Shown: piece after piece, positions 8,151-17,683 of the stretch
How positions within the stretch are numbered: position 1 is the first letter of the stretch
Layout of the letters: every line of letters begins with the position of its first letter
NCBI RefSeq assembly: GCF_000350225.1
Contig: NW_005178981.1
Coordinates: 1-64,000 of the forward strand
Direction of reading: 5' to 3'
Origin: Chondrus crispus
Taxonomy: Eukaryota; Rhodophyta; Florideophyceae; Gigartinales; Gigartinaceae
Length of the DNA: 64,000 bases
Notes under the pieces: model-generated
Told to the model about the DNA's origin: nothing
The model's input: only the letters and a program-made list of their open reading frames with translations
The model's database searches: none
Translations under genes and position numbers: made by a program

Positions 8151-11100
8151 GGTTTGGGTGAGGTCTCTGCCGGTACGTCCCCGGAGGCGTTGGGCGTAAC
8201 GAGACACCAACTCCTCTGGGACGTGAGTCCGCGCCGTCCAAGTGGGCGCGTCGTAATCCGCCCACTTGATGAGGAACTCCGTAGTTCCGTCTTCCATAAC
8301 TCGATGTTTCAGTAGCCGTTCGACGGCATACTGCGTTCCCGCGGTGACCTTATCGGCGAGGTCCCGCGGGGTCGTCGTACTTGCTCGTGGCGCGTCCATC
8401 GGAGGCGGCGCGTACACGCAGCGGTCGGCGGAGACTCGCTCGGTGACCCCATCACGATCGATCGTGATGGTTCGGCGGTCATTGGCGAGCACGCGGTAGG
8501 GTCCGACCGCGGGCGAAGCGAGCTTGTTTGATGTCTTAGCCCCATCGGTGGGGTTGAGATATACGTATTCTCCGGGACGGAGCCGGGAATTAATACGTCG
8601 TATGCGCTTATCGAAGTCGCGCTTGTAGCGAGCCTGCGTCCGGCGCAGGCTCCCGTAGGCCTTCTGGATAGTCGAATCCAAGGTCTTGAGGAACTCGGCA
8701 CGTTGGTTCCCCCTATCGGAAGGGGGCGCGTCGCCGTCCACCCGTCGGAGAGAGAACTCCGGCGGTGGCCTGCTGAGCACGAGCTCAAACGGCGTGGTGC
8801 GTGTGGTGCGATGTACGTGGGAGTTGTACGCATACGTAAGCGGCCCCACGTACACATCCCAGTCGTCCTGGTGTTCACCCACGTAGTTCCGCAGCATCGA
8901 GGCGATTGTTCGGTTATAACGCTCGACTTGCCCGTTCGTCTGGGGATGGTACGCCGAAGTGTACAAATTCGTTATCCCCAGAACGCGGCACGTGCTGTGG
9001 AAGAACTGGGCATTAAACTGAGGGCCGTTGTCCGAAAGCAACGTGCGAGGGACGCCATACTTGAACACCCACGAGTCGCAGAACGCAACTGCGACCGTGT
9101 GCGCTGTTATCGTGCGGAGCGCAACGACTTGCGTTAGCTTACTGAAGCGGTCCGTAATCACGAGCAGGAACCGTTTTCCTGTCTTCGTCTTGGGGAGCGG
9201 CCCCAAGATGTCGATCGCGAGGCTCTGGAGGGGCCTCGTAGCTGGAAACAATCTCAATCGGTTGAGATGTTTCCTCAGCTTCACCCGGTTCATCGCGCAG
9301 GTTCGACACCCTCGCACCGTGGCTGCGACGTCTGCAGCCAGGTGGGGCCAGTAGTACTCGCGTCGAAGTGCGTAGTACATACGGTTCTGGCCCGGGTGCC
9401 CCGCGATGGCCGGGTTGTGGCACAGGCGAAGGAGCCTGGCGCGGAGCGTCCGAGGCACCACAACCTGAACGATATCAGGGTCGAAGGGGTGTCTCCGCTT
9501 GAGCACCCCTTGGTAGTCCTCGAAGAACGCGGAGTCCCGGGACTCCGACTGTCGTGCCAAAACGGTTTGGCAGAAGTCATCCACGCGTTGCTCCTCGGCT
9601 ATCTCCTCTATCGTAAGAGGGGCCGGAAGGTCGTCCTGCGGTGGGGCGACCGGGGAGTCGAGCGCGCCAGCCTCGGGGTCTTCGGCGTGCTGGATGTCGG
9701 CGGCGTCGAACTCGTCGTTCTCCTCCCAAAACGAATTGGGTCCTTGGAGAGCGGGGTCTTCGTCGTCACCTCGCGGTTCGTCGCGCGTCCGTGCGCGCGA
9801 CCTTGTTCGGGCTTCGGCTTGATTCCGTGTCGTTACGAAGACATGGACGGCTTGATGATCACAGCTCGCGGTACAAGCGTGGTCCGCGAGCTCGTTCGAT
9901 ACGTCTCGAACTGTCGTGCCCCCGTCGAAAGTGGGGATGTCGTCATCCACCTCGACGGTGGAGCGAAGGTCATCGGCGACCTTCGGCGACACGAGTCGTG
10001 ACAGGGCATCGGGCACCTGATGCACGCGTCCGGGGCGGTACTGAATGGTGAAATCGTATTCAGCCAGACGTAGCCGCCACCGGGTGAGTCTTCCGGAACT
10101 CTCGGTGAGGGACATGAGCCATCGGAGGGCGTCATGGTCCGTCCGTACGGTGAACTTCGTGCCTTCTACGTACGGCCGTAGTGTGCGGACGGCCCACACT
10201 ACGGCGAAGCACTCGCGTTCGGTAGCGCTGTAGTTGCGCTCACTATCGGACAGTGAGTACGACCAATACCCCACGGGGCGCCAGTCGTTCGGCTCTTCGT
10301 GCTCCTGAAGTAAGGTGCAGCCGAGTTGGTAGGCACTCGCGTCGGTGTCTATCATGTACGGACGACCGTGCCGGGGCAACGCGAGGATCGGCGGAGCGAT
10401 CATGCACTTCTTAAGGTTCTCGAACGCCTGAAGTTGCCGCTCCGTGGGGCTATAGAAATCGGGATCCGAATCCTTGCGCGTCATGTCGGTCAGAGGACGT
10501 GCAATCTTAGCGAACCCCTTAACGAATCGGCGGTATACGTTACACGCCCCGAGGAACGAGCGCACTTGCGTCAGCGTCCTCGGGAACGTGAACGTCTTGA
10601 AAGCGTCGGCCGCCGTATCGGCCACGCTCAACTTGCCTGGGGAGATGACGTGCCCCAGGTAGTGCACCTTCGGTCGGAAGAAGCTGCACTTCTTGAGCTT
10701 AAGGGAGATACCGGAACTCCGCAGTAAGCTCAAGACGGTATCGAGATGCCTCGCGTGTTCTCCGTGCGTACGGGAGAACACGATCACGTCGTCGAGATAG
10801 ACGAGGCATATTTGCCAGCGGACTCCGGAGAGTATTATGTCGAGCGCACGTTGGAGGGTGGCCGGTGCCCCTTTGAGTCCAAACGGCATGCGCAAGTGGC
10901 GAAACGTGCCCATGTGCGTCGTAAACGTGGTCTTATCCCGGTCTTCCGGAGCGACCGGGATCTGCCAATAACCGGAATTGCAGTCCAACGTGGTGAAGAC
11001 GGCTGCATCTCCTAACGAGTCGATGCAGTCGTCCATCCGTGGCAGTGGATACGAATCCGCTGCGGTCTTCGCGTTGAGACGCCGGTAGTCTACGCAGAAC

Positions 11101-12707
11101 CGAAGAGAGCCGTCTTTCTTCGGCACGAGCACCACCGGGGACGCCCACTCGGTGCTCGCGGGTTCGATAACCCCTGCGTTCAACATCTTGTTGACCTCCT
11201 TCGCAACCATTTCGCGCATGGCCGGGCCCTTCCGATAGGGCATAGAACGAATCGGTTTCGTTCCCGGTTCGAGGGGGATGCGGTGCTCCGTGGCTTGGAT
11301 CGTTCCAAGCGCACCGCTCCATAGGCTCGAGTGCTTACGGAGCATCTCGAGCACGTGGCCACGGAGCTTGTCATCATCGATGTATGACAGGTCGATCTCT
11401 TTTTCCCAATCCATCGGTGGATTTTCGGGATCCTTTTGCTGGGGGAGTACAGTACCCCTCGCCGTCGGTTGGCCTAAAGGTGACCGTTCGACCGGGTCGA
11501 CCCCCCTGTTCCCGGCGGTGGTCTCATCGTCGGAGTTGGATCGGCCAACTCCTACCCCACCGACTTGATCGGTCAAGTCGGTCAGGTGTAGCGCGTGCGC
11601 GATCCCCTCGGCGACCTTACGTTCGGGAGTGAGGATCGCGAGGGGGTTGCGCTTCGCGTATCCCACGACGGTGTGCTTCGGAAGCCTCCTTTCTCGTCGT
11701 GAGAAATTCGCGACGATGACGTCGAAGGTCTGATTCGGTAGGACCTCCGCGACGCCATTCGTCAGCCTCACTCCATGTCGGTGTTGGAGTGAGGGCTTGG
11801 GTTCCAGGAACACGAGGCCCCTCCCCGCGGTTGTCACACGCACGCGGGCTTGTGACATCGCGGGGATGGTAACCCAGCGGGCGATTCGGATCGCTTGCGG
11901 GGCCTCCTCGCGTACGTCTGGCCGACCCGTGTGTCGCCCGTGTCGCCTGGTAGGGGCAGTCGACTCCCCCTTTCCGTCAACGATGGCGACGGAACCGCCT
12001 TGGCGTAGCTCCATTCGTTGAGCTTCGATGTCGATACACCGCACGTGCGTATCGATGAAGGCCGTGCCGAGAAGGACTGGCACGGCGAGCTGGTCCGCGA
12101 CTACGAACGGAATTCGGAACACCGTGTTCCTCAACCGCACCGCCAGGCGGACGACGGCCGAAAGCTTGAGGGGGTTGCTATTCGCGCCTGCCAATCGTGG
12201 CAGAGGTGCGTCGTGCACGACGTAACGCGTCCAATCGGGGGGAAGGTCGGCCTTCCTCACCAGATTATACCCCGAGCACGTATCAACAGCGATCGTGCGG
12301 GGTTTAAATGCATTTCCCTCGGTGGCTATCGAGCCGAGGACGTTGTAGATCTTCGACGTCATAAGGCAAATGACGCCGTCGACAACCTTCGGGGCGACCT
12401 TATCGGTGAGGTCGTTCCGTCGGGGCCCTCGGTTTCGGTGCTGGCCCCGCTTGCGTTTCCTTCTCCCCCTTCCTTGGGGCGTCCGCGGATCAGTGATGCC
12501 CCTCGGATTACTCGAGTCCGTACGACACGGACCTCTCTCCGGCGACCTTGGGCTCGCGGGAGTCAGGGGGTCGACCGAATCTTTTCGGTCGTCGTTGCCC
12601 CCGTCGCCATCGTTACGCCTCACCGGGACGTCGGCTGTCCCGGTGTCTTGTTCTCCTAACGTCGGGCCTTCGGAGGCCTCGACGTGCGCTCCCTCCTGTA
12701 TCGGCAT
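8127..12707 (-). CDS. pol: element A Pol polyprotein: PR-RT-RNase H-integrase-chromodomain (1526 aa)
   Basis: The aspartic protease lies near residues 138-220, with active site VDTCSG (D142) and VLLGTAFID as second motif. Reverse transcriptase spans about 480-680, with LDCNSGYWQ (D575), MPFGLKGAPAT and VYLDD (637-640). RNase H spans about 785-905 (D789 in IDTDAS, E830, TDHDALRWL, DALSRL). Integrase has the HHCC zinc finger (about 1095-1138) and catalytic D1166 (AIDILG), D1226 (SDNG) and E1262 (VERYNRT). The C-terminus has a chromodomain (YAVERLLKHR...FLIKWADYD...TWT), which in chromoviruses is thought to steer integration to chromatin marks. The catalytic residues are present. The frame remains open upstream of the first ATG back to 12863, inside the gag end, so Pol is probably made as a Gag-Pol fusion by -1 frameshifting and not from this ATG. 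Confidence 0.95.
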   Translation of the reverse strand: MPIQEGAHVEASEGPTLGEQDTGTADVPVRRNDGDGGNDDRKDSVDPLTPASPRSPERGPCRTDSSNPRGITDPRTPQGRGRRKRKRGQHRNRGPRRNDLTDKVAPKVVDGVICLMTSKIYNVLGSIATEGNAFKPRTIAVDTCSGYNLVRKADLPPDWTRYVVHDAPLPRLAGANSNPLKLSAVVRLAVRLRNTVFRIPFVVADQLAVPVLLGTAFIDTHVRCIDIEAQRMELRQGGSVAIVDGKGESTAPTRRHGRHTGRPDVREEAPQAIRIARWVTIPAMSQARVRVTTAGRGLVFLEPKPSLQHRHGVRLTNGVAEVLPNQTFDVIVANFSRRERRLPKHTVVGYAKRNPLAILTPERKVAEGIAHALHLTDLTDQVGGVGVGRSNSDDETTAGNRGVDPVERSPLGQPTARGTVLPQQKDPENPPMDWEKEIDLSYIDDDKLRGHVLEMLRKHSSLWSGALGTIQATEHRIPLEPGTKPIRSMPYRKGPAMREMVAKEVNKMLNAGVIEPASTEWASPVVLVPKKDGSLRFCVDYRRLNAKTAADSYPLPRMDDCIDSLGDAAVFTTLDCNSGYWQIPVAPEDRDKTTFTTHMGTFRHLRMPFGLKGAPATLQRALDIILSGVRWQICLVYLDDVIVFSRTHGEHARHLDTVLSLLRSSGISLKLKKCSFFRPKVHYLGHVISPGKLSVADTAADAFKTFTFPRTLTQVRSFLGACNVYRRFVKGFAKIARPLTDMTRKDSDPDFYSPTERQLQAFENLKKCMIAPPILALPRHGRPYMIDTDASAYQLGCTLLQEHEEPNDWRPVGYWSYSLSDSERNYSATERECFAVVWAVRTLRPYVEGTKFTVRTDHDALRWLMSLTESSGRLTRWRLRLAEYDFTIQYRPGRVHQVPDALSRLVSPKVADDLRSTVEVDDDIPTFDGGTTVRDVSNELADHACTASCDHQAVHVFVTTRNQAEARTRSRARTRDEPRGDDEDPALQGPNSFWEENDEFDAADIQHAEDPEAGALDSPVAPPQDDLPAPLTIEEIAEEQRVDDFCQTVLARQSESRDSAFFEDYQGVLKRRHPFDPDIVQVVVPRTLRARLLRLCHNPAIAGHPGQNRMYYALRREYYWPHLAADVAATVRGCRTCAMNRVKLRKHLNRLRLFPATRPLQSLAIDILGPLPKTKTGKRFLLVITDRFSKLTQVVALRTITAHTVAVAFCDSWVFKYGVPRTLLSDNGPQFNAQFFHSTCRVLGITNLYTSAYHPQTNGQVERYNRTIASMLRNYVGEHQDDWDVYVGPLTYAYNSHVHRTTRTTPFELVLSRPPPEFSLRRVDGDAPPSDRGNQRAEFLKTLDSTIQKAYGSLRRTQARYKRDFDKRIRRINSRLRPGEYVYLNPTDGAKTSNKLASPAVGPYRVLANDRRTITIDRDGVTERVSADRCVYAPPPMDAPRASTTTPRDLADKVTAGTQYAVERLLKHRVMEDGTTEFLIKWADYDAPTWTARTHVPEELVSRYAQRLRGRTGRDLTQTVNADVHA

Positions 12708-12737
12708 TACAGGAGCTCCCGTGCCCGCCTCCGGAAG

Positions 12738-12767
12738 CGGGGGATGTATTATCGGACAATACCCCCC
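12738..12767 (-). repeat. second hairpin in the gag-pol linker of element A
   Basis: GGGGG and GTATT arms pair with AATAC and CCCCC around a TCGGA-containing loop. The hairpin is conserved in element B at about 35321-35350. It lies inside the pol-frame linker between the frameshift site and the first Pol ATG and may add to the frameshift stimulator or simply reflect coding constraint. Confidence 0.5.
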
Positions 12768-12810
12768 GTGTCCTTGGCGAGCACGCGGGGTCGGGTCTAG
12801 TTCGTTGGGA

Positions 12811-12866
12811 AAAGACGGCTCACGCGACCGCGTGTACGTAACCGTCTTTACCCTTTTTTCGAACTA
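12811..12866 (-). promoter_or_regulatory. candidate programmed -1 frameshift site at the gag-pol junction of element A
   Basis: On the minus strand the gag frame reads TCG AAA AAA GGG TAA (stop at 12848-12850). The pol frame is -1, closed upstream by TAG (12864-12866) and open afterwards through to Pol. The two frames overlap only across this A6 tract (12854-12859). A stem-loop begins 4 nt after it: AAAGACGG pairs with CCGTCTTT (12842-12849 with 12811-12818), and the interior adds a CACGCG/CGCGTG stem. Slippery run, short spacer and downstream stem form the standard architecture of -1 frameshifting. The block from TAG to the end of the stem is identical in element B. Confidence 0.75.
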
Positions 12867-15418
12867 CCCGTGCTATCGGAGCTAACCTCCTGGCTATCGA
12901 CGGCCAGGTCCTCTTCCGGTAGCCGGTCGCGTGGGTCGGGACGATTCCCCCACTGCGGCTCTGCGGCCTTGGCGAAGTACTCCGGTACTTCCGGGCCTTG
13001 ACCTGCGGCGTCCGGTCGTCGCAGGATATGGGGGACGAAGCGAGTCGGCTCTCCTTCGTGACCCTCCGTGAGTAGAGGGTACGGATCCTCTACCCAGTCT
13101 TGCAGGTACATTATCGCATTTTGTACCTGTTGGGGTAACCGAGAACGGTCTCGGTCCCCTCTTTCTCCTTGTCGGGGGTACCTTGTGTCCGCCTGGCGAT
13201 AGGCGGGTCGATCCCGACGGTCGACTTCGTTACGACTGTACCCGCCTCCACGGGGGGCGAAGCGTGCGCCCCCACCCGTTCGGTTCGGGAAACCTTGACG
13301 CGGGGGACGGCCCTCGCCCACCGCTTGCCGGAGGAGATTACGCGCACCGGGGCGCGTCTCCATCTGGTAGCGGTAGTTCCTGTACGCCGTGAACATCCGT
13401 TGTTCCGGCGACAGGAACGGGCACGCGTACATGGCATGCCCGTACGTACGGCATAGCCAGCACACGTACGCGCTGCCGTCCGTTGAGGCGAATGTCGTCG
13501 CGTGCCGCGCCTCCTCATCGGTGAGGAGGGGCACGCGAGGCGCTTCGCCTCCTGCACCTCGGCTCGATATGTCGAGCTCTGCGACCCGGGGGTTTGTACC
13601 CCTTGCCACCCTTGGAGTGGCCGCGAAGGCGGTCGCGTAACTCGATGTCGTTCCGGTCGACATCGGTGAAGGGGTTCGTGCACCCACGGGCCCTGCTCCT
13701 CGCGTAATGAGGACAGGGTCGGCCTGCCACTCATCCTCCCCGATATGGAGGGTCGGGGCGGGCGAACTTGTCGCGGCGGACTTCGTAGTCCTGCCAGACT
13801 TCCCTGCCGGTTTCGAATCCGGCAGAGGTAAACCGCGCCGGGCGCGGTACGTTGTACCTTCCGCCGTGGCGATACGGCGGATGGTCGGAAGATCGGTCTT
13901 CTGACTGCCTGGCAGCCTTTGCACAGTTTCGGATACTGCGGCACGGGTTGCCGGTGCAAGTCCCCGCACGAAGTAGTGCGCGAGGGACTGTTCGGAGAAG
14001 ACTGCCGTGCATCGGAACGCGGCAGTCTCGAGTCGGTCAGCAAACGTGCTTTCCGTCTCATGCGATTGCTGTCGCGCCGTAGCGACAGCGTCGTACGCTT
14101 CACCTAACACGTCGTCCGTGAGGTAGCGTTTTAAGAATTGATTCACAAGCCCCGGCCAGCTCACGTCGTCGTGGAGCTGGCCGGCGCGGAGGCCACGCAT
14201 CGTATAACTCGTATACAGGCGCTCCGCGTCGCGCTCGAGGAAGTGCGCGAGGACTCGTACCGCAACACCTTCGGTCAGGTGTTGCGAGTTGAAGGTGATT
14301 CGGATATCCTTCAAGAACGGCAGCAGCTGGATCGGGTCGGTACCGTCGAAGCTGCGCATCGTGGGACGGATCCCACGACAGCGTTGGACGTACTTCGCGA
14401 TCCGTCCCGCGTCACCCGAGGTAACGAGCCTCGAGGTGTTGTCCAAGCGGTACATACGATAGTCAGCAACGGCGCTGAACTCTTGGATCATCGTATGTAC
14501 CGGCTCGAGCCCGGGTTCAGCGGGACCCAGCGTGCCGAAGGAGGTAACCGGTAGCGTACGGACGTCTACCGGACCTGGATGCTCGGCGTAACTCGCCGGC
14601 GGGTAGCCGCCCCAGCGGGGATCGACGGAGAACATTGGTTCTCCGGATCCGCGGGCGGCTCCTCCACGGTCCTGTTCGTCCGCGTACGATACGCGGTCCA
14701 CTTGCCGCCTACTTCCGACGATAGGCGGCAAGGCTTGGGTCTCAGACGCGAAGTTCGCGTCTATCGGAGGACGGCTTCCTTCTGCAGTCCGACTGGTAGC
14801 GGCACCAGTCGGACGCCAACCCTCGGGGGCGGCGGCGCTCGGAGGTACGGTACCACCGGGCCCTCTCGGGGGGGCACCGGGTAGCCTTTCGGCCATGGTA
14901 CGTTCCATGTCACGAGCACGCCGACGAGTGGCGTCGAGCTCAGCGGAGAGGTGCGCAAACGCACCCAATTGCTCTGCAGACGGAGAGGTTCGGTCCTCGG
15001 GTCGTCTCACCGAGGTCGGCCTCTCAGGGCGACCTTGCCCGGACGGTCCGGGCGAGGCGAAACGGGAGTCTTCGACGAGCACGATCCGCGAGTGTAACTC
15101 GTCGATCAGTGCTCGGAGATTCTCTAAGGACTGCGTCACTCTATCGAACCTCCCTTCACGCAGGGAGCGGAGTTCGGCCATACATCGAGTGTATACATGG
15201 TCCGATACATCGATCCGAAGGGAAGTACGGACTTCCTCGATGTATTCGGCTATGCGTTCGAACATCGCCGCCGCTCTTTCCTCGGAGGATCCGAGCGACG
15301 GTTCGCGGTCACGAGGACCTGCGTCGCCGTCGCCCGACGGGGCGGATGGGGACTGCACAGCGGCCGGACTCAGATCCGCCGCTTCGGAGCGGATCGAGGG
15401 CTCAAACTCTTGGCTCAT
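12848..15418 (-). CDS. gag: element A Gag (856 aa)
   Basis: This is the structural protein that forms virus-like particles and packages element RNA. The start MSQEFEPSIRSE is chosen because element B has the same start (MSQEYATSIRSE) just inside its 5' LTR. Residues to about 100 are acidic and Ser/Pro-rich. The retrotransposon Gag core is central (about 325-505; DPIQLLPFLKDIRITF, LKRYLTDDVL) and nearly identical to element B. A CCHC zinc knuckle (CWLCRTYGHAMYAC) lies near residue 650 and is followed by an Arg/Gly-rich, RNA-binding-like segment. The ORF ends right after an AAA AAA GGG run at the proposed frameshift site. No internal stop or shift is seen. Confidence 0.92.
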   Translation of the reverse strand: MSQEFEPSIRSEAADLSPAAVQSPSAPSGDGDAGPRDREPSLGSSEERAAAMFERIAEYIEEVRTSLRIDVSDHVYTRCMAELRSLREGRFDRVTQSLENLRALIDELHSRIVLVEDSRFASPGPSGQGRPERPTSVRRPEDRTSPSAEQLGAFAHLSAELDATRRRARDMERTMAERLPGAPPRGPGGTVPPSAAAPEGWRPTGAATSRTAEGSRPPIDANFASETQALPPIVGSRRQVDRVSYADEQDRGGAARGSGEPMFSVDPRWGGYPPASYAEHPGPVDVRTLPVTSFGTLGPAEPGLEPVHTMIQEFSAVADYRMYRLDNTSRLVTSGDAGRIAKYVQRCRGIRPTMRSFDGTDPIQLLPFLKDIRITFNSQHLTEGVAVRVLAHFLERDAERLYTSYTMRGLRAGQLHDDVSWPGLVNQFLKRYLTDDVLGEAYDAVATARQQSHETESTFADRLETAAFRCTAVFSEQSLAHYFVRGLAPATRAAVSETVQRLPGSQKTDLPTIRRIATAEGTTYRARRGLPLPDSKPAGKSGRTTKSAATSSPAPTLHIGEDEWQADPVLITRGAGPVGARTPSPMSTGTTSSYATAFAATPRVARGTNPRVAELDISSRGAGGEAPRVPLLTDEEARHATTFASTDGSAYVCWLCRTYGHAMYACPFLSPEQRMFTAYRNYRYQMETRPGARNLLRQAVGEGRPPRQGFPNRTGGGARFAPRGGGYSRNEVDRRDRPAYRQADTRYPRQGERGDRDRSRLPQQVQNAIMYLQDWVEDPYPLLTEGHEGEPTRFVPHILRRPDAAGQGPEVPEYFAKAAEPQWGNRPDPRDRLPEEDLAVDSQEVSSDSTGSSKKG

Positions 15419-15479
15419 CTCGACGCGATCGGTTTGCGGAGGGAAGCGGAAGTCTTCTCGGAGATCGGACTCCAGGGTC

Positions 15480-15497
15480 TTCTAGGTCGGGAGACCA
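15480..15497 (-). promoter_or_regulatory. primer-binding site of element A
   Basis: One base inside the 5' LTR the minus strand reads TGGTCTCCCGACCTAGA. PBSs begin TGG, the complement of tRNA CCA ends. The complement of the first ten bases, CGGGAGACCA, matches the 3' end of yeast tRNA-Tyr as I remember it, so tRNA-Tyr is a candidate primer. The same 18 bases follow the 5' LTR in elements B and C. Confidence 0.75.
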
Positions 15498-15498
15498 C

Positions 15499-16170
15499 TG
15501 TAGCATAAACACCCCCAACGGAGAGGGGTGTATGCACAGCTCGACGTAGACCTCGTCCGAACGGGAAGACGGGGGTGAAGCGGGACACCAGCTAACGGCA
15601 CCGGGCAGCGGGCCCGGGTAGCGTGGTAGAGCGGGAACGGGGAGGACGCCGGTACGCGCGAGCGGTTCGACGCCTCGACGCCCCGGCGCGGTACTGGGTA
15701 ACGATCCAGTACCGACGGGCGGAGGCGGAGCCGACTCGTGGGCGTACCGCGCGCGTCCTCAACCCGCGCTCGGTGCCGCTCTAAGGTAGTTAGCGAGCGC
15801 TACCTTAGAATAAGCGGGAAGTCGGACCTTGACGGTCGGTGGGTGACAAGTCCGTGCTTGTCTTCCTCCACCGCCGCCGGTCCGCTCCATATTTAATGTA
15901 CATGATAACCTATCATAATAGTACAGTACCGATGTACTGTAGCGACGTACTGTAGCGGTCGGTCAACACTGTAATACTGTCAGCCATCGGGGCTGACAGT
16001 ACACGTGTGTGTGCGGGCTCTTCGGTCCCGCGTGTACACGTGTACACGTGCGCCCCCTGTACTCGGGGTTACACGTGGTGGTACTGTAGAGCATCGAGCT
16101 CTACAGTAACCGATTCGATTCTGAGTTGATCTGATCTAAAATAAAGCCCCAGGGGGGGGGTTATACTACA
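15499..16170 (-). repeat. element A 5' LTR
   Basis: This is a 672-bp LTR, TG...CA. It holds several strong hairpins: ACACCCC/GGGGTGT at 15509-15531; CTAAGGTAG/CTACCTTAG at 15781-15808; TACAGTAC/GTACTGTA at 15922-15941; TACTGTCAGCC with its complement at 15975-16001; TACTGTAGAGC with its complement at 16082-16108. Element B LTRs keep hairpins at these places with changed bases on both arms. Transcription would run leftwards from here. Confidence 0.93.
15886..15901 (-). promoter_or_regulatory. TATA-like core in element A 5' LTR
   Basis: The minus strand reads ACATTAAATATGGAGCGGAC. The block TTAAATATGGAGCGGACCG is retained in both element B LTRs while flanking sequence has diverged. This suggests a core promoter near the U3/R boundary. 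Confidence 0.5.
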
Positions 16171-17683
16171 GGGAGAGGCGGTCTGCCAAGCAGTTTAGAA
16201 CCGAGGGGAGGTGCCGGGTAGAAAGAGAGATGCCGTTGGCCTCGCAGAGGTTGCGTAAAAGGCGCAACTTGGCGAAAAGACGCGGCGAGCAGCTGGTGTA
16301 GTTGCGCACCACGTGCGCAGTGACGCGCGAGTCCGTCACCAGAAGCACGTGGCGCCGCCTCGCGAAGGGCAAGAACTTCTCCAGGGCGAGGAGAGCGGCG
16401 CTCAACTTCAGCTCGTTGATGTGAGCGCCCTCGTCCGCCTCGGTGAAGAAACCCAAGGCCGGTACTGCTCCATGCCAGGCCGCTCCCCACCCGGACATGC
16501 TTGCGTCTGCGAAGAGGCACGCGTCTGGCCCCGGCCAAATTGCCCGCCCGATGTGCAGGTTGAAGGAGAGTCGTCCCCACCACTGCAGGTCTCTCATGGC
16601 CGCGTGGGAGAGGTGCGGGTCGCGCTCGCGAGGCCCTCTGTGGGCGTGACCGTCACACGCGCCACGCGTGACATCACGCGTGACATTGATTTCTGATGAA
16701 GTATGAGGCTTTTGAGGCAAGTGTGGTGTGACCGGTGACAGTGACAGGGCAGTGAACAGCTCCGGCAGGCGCAGCCTGCAGTCGACTACTGCAGGCGAGC
16801 TCGCGTTGGCTAGGCCGGCGAAGCGCTCCACGTCCTTGCGCTTGACGTAACGGCGGTGCCGCGAGGCGTATCGGAAGAGGCGCGCTGCCCCGGCCTCGAT
16901 GGCCTGCAGCTTCTTGGGCGACAGAAGAAACCGCTCCTCCTCGGTATCGACGAGAATACCGAGGATCTCGAGCCGCGTTGACCCGCCGAAGAAGCACTTT
17001 CCCGGGTGCAAGTTCAGGCCGAGCTTCGCGAAGAGTAGCGGCATAACTCTTCCGAGCTCGGCCGTCTCCTTCTGGCCAGTGGCGGCGTCGGGTCGACCGG
17101 GTTTCGCGGCGCCAAAAAAGTTGTTGAGGTACGCGAAGACCCGGTGGCCGAGGCGGCACAGCCACGCTACCACTGGACTTATCGTCTTGGTGAAGAACCA
17201 AGGCGCGACGGCGAGGCCACAGTTCAGGCACAGCGTAACGTAGATGCGGCTTCCGACGTAGAAAGCGAGCCGCATCTCGTCGACCTTCCGGACGCGCAGA
17301 TGGTAGTGCGCGTCCTGGATGTCCGCCTTGAACAGGTGGTCGCCCTTGCGCAGCTCGGAGGCGAGGTCCGAGATCTAGTCCATGCGAAAGGTCCTGGCCT
17401 CCATGCACTCGTTTGCCCGCTTGTAGTGGACGACGAGCCGGCTCTTTCCCGTCGTATTGGCGACGAACGACGGGAAGATCTGGCCGGCTCGCGTCAACGT
17501 CCGGGCTTCCGACGCAGTTGCCCTGCGGGCGAACCCTCTCGACAACCACCGCGCTAGCTCCGTCTCCGCGAACAATGCATCCTCCCGTGACAAGGGATAA
17601 GGCCGCGGGCGCTGGTACGGAACCTCCCGTAACCAAGGGAGCTGAAGCCCGAAGCGAAGCTGACGTGCCAGCCACGCCCACAT
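16166..17683 (-). pseudogene. Y1 reverse transcriptase-RNase H, truncated
   Basis: The frame runs from 17683 to the LTR boundary, with one in-frame TAG at 17375 (after ARTFRMD). The RT begins near LSREDALFAETELARWL and GKSRLVVHYKRAN. Motif A is FKADIQDAHYH, just downstream of the stop. The catalytic YxDD box reads YLNN (GHRVFAYLNNFFGA), so both aspartates are lost and the RT would be inactive. The RNase H part has FADASMSGWGAAW, INELKLSAALLAL, VTDSRV and CLADRLS. This RNase H style and the short RT point to DIRS/Ngaro-type elements, not Ty3. The final codons use TG/TAG of the inserted LTR as stop. Confidence 0.75.

Larger units (their letters stand above)
1241..16170 (-). mobile_element. element A: complete Ty3/gypsy chromovirus with antisense accessory module
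   Basis: The element has two LTRs of about 670 bp (1241-1910 and 15499-16170) that begin TG and end CA. In minus-strand order it carries a primer-binding site, gag, pol with PR-RT-RH-IN and a C-terminal chromodomain, a polypurine tract, a 6.2 kb module with a long ORF on the opposite strand, a second polypurine tract and the 3' LTR. Gag and pol are open, so the copy may be coding-competent. At 14.9 kb it is much longer than an ordinary chromovirus (about 5-7 kb) because of the antisense module and long LTRs. It adjoins the remnant of element Y1 on the right. No target-site duplication is visible. Confidence 0.93.

Noticed and set aside
9267..10001. 244-codon open frame antisense to element A pol
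   Set aside because: Same reason: reverse-strand shadow of integrase/RNase H linker.
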